From Streptomyces pseudovenezuelae (GTDB taxonomy: Bacteria > Actinomycetota > Actinomycetes > Streptomycetales > Streptomycetaceae): a DNA stretch of 64,000 bases. Position 1 is the first letter of the stretch, and each line of letters opens with the position of its first letter. Shown piece after piece: positions 60,693 to 64,000 of this stretch. The notes beneath the pieces are model-generated. The model was not told where the DNA came from. It saw nothing but the letters and a program-made list of their open reading frames with translations, and did not search any database. The stretch is taken from contig NZ_JARXVH010000009.1 of the NCBI RefSeq assembly GCF_029892565.1, positions 186,001 through 250,000 on the forward strand, written 5' to 3'. The position numbers were made by a program, and so were the translations under genes.

Positions 60693-61583
60693 GTGATCGA
60701 CATTCCGGGCGGGCTGACGGCGGCGCAGGAGAAGTACAACGGGGCGGCGGGGCGGGACTTCATCGCCGCGCTGCCGGGCCTGGCGGCCTCGTTCCTGGAC
60801 CGGTGGGGGCTGCGCCTGGACGGCCCGGCCATGCACGGGGTGTCGGCGCTGGTGCTGCCGGTGGTGCGGGCGGACGGCGTCCCGGCCGTTCTCAAACTGC
60901 AACTCCTCGACGAGGAGAGCGTGGGCGAGCCGGTCGCGCTGCGGGTGTGGGACGGCGACGGAGCGGTACGGCTGCTCGACCACGACGAGCCCACCGGCAC
61001 GATGCTGCTCGAACGCCTCGACCCGGCCCGCATGCTGTCCCACCTGCCGGACTCGCGTGAGGCCGTCCTGGTCATCGCCCGTCTGCTGGCCCACCTGACG
61101 GCCGGCCCGGCCCCGGCCGACCTGCGCCGTCTGGGCGACATCGCGGGGGACATGCTGGAGCAGACACCCCAGGCCCTTGCCCGGATCCCGGACTCCGCCG
61201 CCCGCCGCCTGGTCGCCGACTGCGCCGCCGCCGTACGCGAGGTGTCCGACACCTCCGGCGACCGGCTCCTGCACTGGGACCTCCACTTCGAGAACGTCCT
61301 CGGCGCCGACCGCGCCTCCTGGCTCGCCATCGACCCCAAGCCCCTCGCCGGCGACCCCGGCTTCGAACTCCTCCCGGCCCTCTACAACCGCTTCGACCCG
61401 GCCGAGGTCCGCTGGCGCTTCGACGCGATGACGGACGTACTGGGGCTGGACCGCGAGCGGGCTCGGGCCTGGACGCTGGGGCGCGTGCTGCAGAACTGCC
61501 TGTGGGAGGTGGAGGACGGGCGGCCGTTGGAGGAGGAGCAGCTGGAGATCGGGCGCCGACTGCTGGAGGGTGGCGCAGGCTAG
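60693..61583 (+). CDS. Aminoglycoside/hydroxyurea phosphotransferase-like kinase
   Basis: A 296-aa kinase of the APH(6)/hydroxyurea phosphotransferase family. Seen: GVSALVLPVVRADGVPAVLK (ATP-site Lys), TGTMLLERLDPARML, HWDLHFENVLGADRASWLA (Brenner-type catalytic loop with Asp), then IDPKPLAGDPGFELLPAL (metal Asp). It could be a streptomycin 6-kinase-like resistance enzyme, but many paralogues have no known role. GTG 60693 is leaderless from the shared -10. Confidence 0.87.
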   Translation: MIDIPGGLTAAQEKYNGAAGRDFIAALPGLAASFLDRWGLRLDGPAMHGVSALVLPVVRADGVPAVLKLQLLDEESVGEPVALRVWDGDGAVRLLDHDEPTGTMLLERLDPARMLSHLPDSREAVLVIARLLAHLTAGPAPADLRRLGDIAGDMLEQTPQALARIPDSAARRLVADCAAAVREVSDTSGDRLLHWDLHFENVLGADRASWLAIDPKPLAGDPGFELLPALYNRFDPAEVRWRFDAMTDVLGLDRERARAWTLGRVLQNCLWEVEDGRPLEEEQLEIGRRLLEGGAG

Positions 61584-61616
61584 GGCCTGCCCGGCGGGTC
61601 CTGCCGGACAGGCCCT
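61582..61616 (+). terminator. Terminator after the phosphotransferase gene
   Basis: AGGGCCTG-C-CCGGC, a 7-nt loop, then GCCGG-A-CAGGCCCT: a 13-bp stem with one mismatch, between convergent genes. Confidence 0.75.
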
Positions 61617-61645
61617 GGCCACCGGTCACCGGTTCCGAGGCGGGC

Positions 61646-62194
61646 TCAGCGTTTGAGCGTGAAGGTGAAGTCGCCGGTGAGCCTGCCGCTCAGCCGGACC
61701 GCCGAGACGAGCTTCCCCTCCTCGATCAGCCGCTCGACCTCGGCCCGCGAGAGACCGCACCCTTCGGCGATCAGCCGCACCGGCCGGACCGGGATCCGGG
61801 CCGCGAAGCGGACCGAGATGTCGACCACCTCGCGGTCCAGACAGTCCGATCCGCCGGTGTCGAGACGCCAGGCGTCGGCCCAGTCCAGGGCGATGCGGTT
61901 ACGGCGCAGCACAGCCGGATCCTGGAGCAACTCGGCTGCCAGGGCAGGGTCGTTGGCGTGCAGCCGGTCCAGCAGCTCGGGTCGTACGGAGCGCACGTGC
62001 GTCCGCTCCAGGACCGTGAGCTTCGTGGTTTCCCCGCAGCCGATGCAGAGCGCGAGGAGCCAGACGTCGATGAGTTTGTGATGGGCGTTGACGCGAAATT
62101 TTCCGCTCGTCCGGAAGCTCTCGGACGCGCACGCGTGGCAACGGCGGAGAACGAGCGGGAGGCAGGTGGGCATGACCACCCAGGTTTCGAGCAC
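61646..62194 (-). CDS. DUF1062 protein
   Basis: A 182-aa protein matching DUF1062: LRRCHACASESFRTSGKFRV, LIDVWLLALCIGCGETTKLT (two CxxC pairs, a likely zinc ribbon), RNRIALDWADAWRLD and RFAARIPVRPVRLIAEGCGL. Function unknown. The start is uncertain: GTG 62194 (VLETWVVMPT) or ATG 62173; neither has a good ribosome site. The next 218 bp, to the GNAT gene, show nothing but that gene's promoter. Confidence 0.85.
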   Translation of the reverse strand: MLETWVVMPTCLPLVLRRCHACASESFRTSGKFRVNAHHKLIDVWLLALCIGCGETTKLTVLERTHVRSVRPELLDRLHANDPALAAELLQDPAVLRRNRIALDWADAWRLDTGGSDCLDREVVDISVRFAARIPVRPVRLIAEGCGLSRAEVERLIEEGKLVSAVRLSGRLTGDFTFTLKR

Positions 62195-62412
62195 GGAGGT
62201 ACACCGTCTCTGTGAGAAGTCCGCAGCAAAAAGGAGCGCGGCGCGGATGCGCGACGCGCGACGATTCAGCGTTCGGGGGGTCTCACACGGTGTACAACGG
62301 CACGTCCTTGCCCAGATGACTCGGTCCGGCAGCACGGTAGGGGCGTACGGCGGCGGTGGTCCACAGGTTTTCGAGCACCTCGTCGCCGGATGACAGGCTC
62401 TAGCCTTCAGAC

Positions 62413-62901
62413 ATGATCCGTACCGCCACCCCCGCCGACATCCCCGTCATCCACACGCTGGTCCGCGAACTCGCCGAGTACGAGAAGGTCCCGCACGAGG
62501 CGAAGGCGACCGAGGAGCAGCTCCACGAGGCCCTGTTCGGCGAACGGCCCGCCGCGTACGCGCATATCGCCGTCGACGACACGAGCGGCGAACCGGTCGG
62601 CTTCGCGCTCTGGTTCCTGAACTTCTCCACCTGGCGCGGCGTCCACGGCATCTACCTGGAGGACCTCTACGTCCGCCCCACCGCCCGCGGCGCCGGCCAC
62701 GGCAAGGCCCTGCTGACCGAACTGGCCCGCATCTGCGTCCGACGCGGCTACCAGCGCCTGGAGTGGTCCGTCCTGAACTGGAACGCCCCGTCGATCGCCT
62801 TCTACGAGTCCCTCGGCGCGCGACCGCAGGACGAGTGGACGGTGTACCGGCTGACGGACGGGGCGTTGGCGGGGCTCGGGGCGCCGGGCACGACTATGTG
62901 A
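62413..62901 (+). CDS. GNAT N-acetyltransferase (diamine-type)
   Basis: A 162-aa GNAT protein close to the spermidine/spermine and diamine acetyltransferases: IHTLVRELAEYEKVPHEAKA, GFALWFLNFSTWRGVHGIYL, EDLYVRPTARGAGHGKALL (acetyl-CoA loop), LEWSVLNWNAPSIAFYESLG. TAGCCT (62401-62406) ends 6 nt before the ATG: leaderless. Confidence 0.9.
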   Translation: MIRTATPADIPVIHTLVRELAEYEKVPHEAKATEEQLHEALFGERPAAYAHIAVDDTSGEPVGFALWFLNFSTWRGVHGIYLEDLYVRPTARGAGHGKALLTELARICVRRGYQRLEWSVLNWNAPSIAFYESLGARPQDEWTVYRLTDGALAGLGAPGTTM

Positions 62902-62944
62902 AGGTTCCGCATGACCCCTCACCGAATGGGCACGGCTCCCTGAC

Positions 62945-64000
62945 ATGAGCAACACGAATATGCCGCCGTTCCTTTCGGGTCTTGAGCTCTCCCGGCGCTT
63001 ATACATCGAAGTCGTACGCCCGTTACTTGAGGAAGCCGCCCCGGGGATACCCCACTCCGCCGCCCGTCTGGGCAGCGGCTCCGACGTGCTCGGCTTCGAC
63101 ACGACCGGTCCCGCCGGCACCGCCGATCACTCCACCGCGCACTCCACCGACGACCACTCCGCCGACCGCGCCCGCACCCTCCGCCTGCAGCTCTTCCTCC
63201 ACCGCCACGACGTCCCCCGCAACGCCGGCCGCATCAGACACGTCCTCGCCGAGCACCTCCCCGACACCTTCCACGGCCGCCCGGTCCGCGGCGGGGTCGA
63301 AGTCACGCACACCGCCCCCTGGTTCACCGCGACGCTCGGTTTCGACCCGTCGCACATCACCCCGCAGGACTGGCTGGCCGCGCCCACCCAACTGCTCGCC
63401 GAGGTCACCGGAGGTGCCGTCTTCCACGACGGCCTCGGTGAACTCGCCCGCGCCCGCGCCGCGTTGCGCTGGTACCCCCACGACATCTGGCTGCACGTAC
63501 TGGCCTGCCAGTGGCAGCGCGTCTCCCGCGAGGAGGCGCTCGTCGGCCGTTGCGGCGAGGTCGGCGACGAGATCGGTTCCGCGGTCGCGGCGGCCCGGCT
63601 GGTACGGGACTTGATGCGCCTGTGCCTCCTGATGGACCGCCGCTATCCGCCGTACGGCAAATGGCTCGGTACCGCCTTCGCCCACACCTCCGCAGGGCAC
63701 CGCCTCACCCCGGTCCTGACCGCCGCCGTCACGGCCGGCGACCGGCACGGCCGCGAGAAACACCTGGCCCACGCCTACGAGACCGTCGCCGGCCTGCACA
63801 ACCAACTCGGCCTGACCGACCGCGTCGAACCCACCGCACCGCCCCACCGGTTCACCCGCGCCCTCACCTCCCGCATCGCCGACCCGGCCCTCAAGCGGCT
63901 GCAACTCGTCGGCTCGGTCGACCAGTTCGTCGACAGCGCGGAGGTGCTGACCCGGCCGGAACTGGCGCGGGCGGTGTACGCGTCGGTCACGTCAGCGTGA
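62945..64000 (+). CDS. DUF4037 protein
   Basis: A 351-aa protein that ends exactly at the window edge with TGA. Seen: LSRRLYIEVVRPLLEEAAPG, ARLGSGSDVLGFDT (a nucleotidyltransferase-like GSGSD loop), LRLQLFLHRHD and YPPYGKWLGTAFA, YETVAGLHNQLGL, which mark DUF4037. It may carry a degenerate nucleotidyltransferase fold. A His/Thr/Asp-rich insert (HSTAHSTDDHSADRA) follows the loop. Function unknown. Confidence 0.85.
   Translation: MSNTNMPPFLSGLELSRRLYIEVVRPLLEEAAPGIPHSAARLGSGSDVLGFDTTGPAGTADHSTAHSTDDHSADRARTLRLQLFLHRHDVPRNAGRIRHVLAEHLPDTFHGRPVRGGVEVTHTAPWFTATLGFDPSHITPQDWLAAPTQLLAEVTGGAVFHDGLGELARARAALRWYPHDIWLHVLACQWQRVSREEALVGRCGEVGDEIGSAVAAARLVRDLMRLCLLMDRRYPPYGKWLGTAFAHTSAGHRLTPVLTAAVTAGDRHGREKHLAHAYETVAGLHNQLGLTDRVEPTAPPHRFTRALTSRIADPALKRLQLVGSVDQFVDSAEVLTRPELARAVYASVTSA

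Noticed and set aside
56360..61060. A 1566-codon open frame on the plus strand
   Set aside because: It runs antisense through the secreted protein, the FAD enzyme and the membrane protein, is rich in Arg/Gly/Val/Asp as expected of a high-GC shadow frame, and shows no motif.
60693..61583. Calling the kinase an antibiotic-resistance gene
   Set aside because: The fold matches, but chromosomal paralogues of unknown function are common and nothing in the context shows resistance.

Overview
The window is chromosomal DNA from a Streptomyces or a very close actinomycete. G+C is very high, third codon positions are nearly all G or C, and many start codons are GTG. The gene content fits: futalosine-route menaquinone genes, a CIRCE-controlled groEL without groES, a DasR-type aminosugar operon, a GAF-PAS-GGDEF protein and TerD. 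From memory, the order mqnB-mqnD ... groEL2 ... nagK-nagA ... cdgB ... terD follows the SCO4327 to SCO4277 stretch of S. coelicolor. No rRNA, tRNA, CRISPR array, phage or transposase gene was seen.

Layout. 1-9.2 kb: end of mqnB, mqnD, a cold-shock protein, a HAD phosphatase, a membrane protein, and two helicase-related genes (a Helicase_C_3/WYL protein and an XPB helicase) around a small secreted protein. A decayed GT87 mannosyltransferase and a perfect palindrome follow. 9.2-16 kb: a 63-aa conserved protein, HelD, CutC, two DinB/maleylpyruvate-isomerase-fold proteins (one fused to a GNAT domain), an HD-domain protein and DUF4031. 16-19.5 kb: a MurNAc-type cluster (RpiR regulator, MurQ etherase, PTS EIIBC). 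19.4-25.4 kb: a secreted tannase-like hydrolase, a type-B carboxylesterase coupled to a metallophosphoesterase, and an Old Yellow Enzyme behind a perfect operator. 25.6-30 kb: groEL with CIRCE, a small cold-shock protein, and a SAM-riboswitch operon of a threonine-synthase-like PLP enzyme plus a GG-terminal sulfur carrier. 30-34 kb: glucosyl-3-phosphoglycerate synthase, OtsA, OtsB. 33.8-38.3 kb: an orphan sugar-binding lipoprotein divergent from nagK-nagA-pfkB with two DasR-like boxes between them. 38.4-44.9 kb: a CBM-like membrane protein, CdgB-like GGDEF protein, flavin reductase, GNAT, ECF sigma factor, ArfB, TerD. 45.2-47.2 kb is an accessory island (an HTH gene with a leader hairpin and a doubly broken solute-binding-protein pseudogene). 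47.3-64 kb: M1 aminopeptidase, pentapeptide protein, FAD enzymes, an alcohol-dehydrogenase/MFS pair, a 1074-aa secreted protein, a divergent pair sharing one -10 element, DUF1062, GNAT and DUF4037.

How it works together. Three loci point to cell-wall aminosugar recycling and its regulation: rpiR-murQ-EIIBC, nagK-nagA-pfkB, and cutC with a DasR-like box. The most interesting system is the SAM-riboswitch operon at 28.2-29.9 kb. A methionine-type riboswitch controlling a threonine-synthase paralogue plus a ThiS/MoaD-like sulfur carrier makes best sense as a homocysteine-forming enzyme acting on O-phosphohomoserine, not a threonine synthase.

About twenty genes have a TANNNT-like hexamer 6-8 nt before the start codon and no Shine-Dalgarno, so leaderless transcription is common here. 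At 60.7 kb two divergent leaderless genes share one overlapping -10 element.
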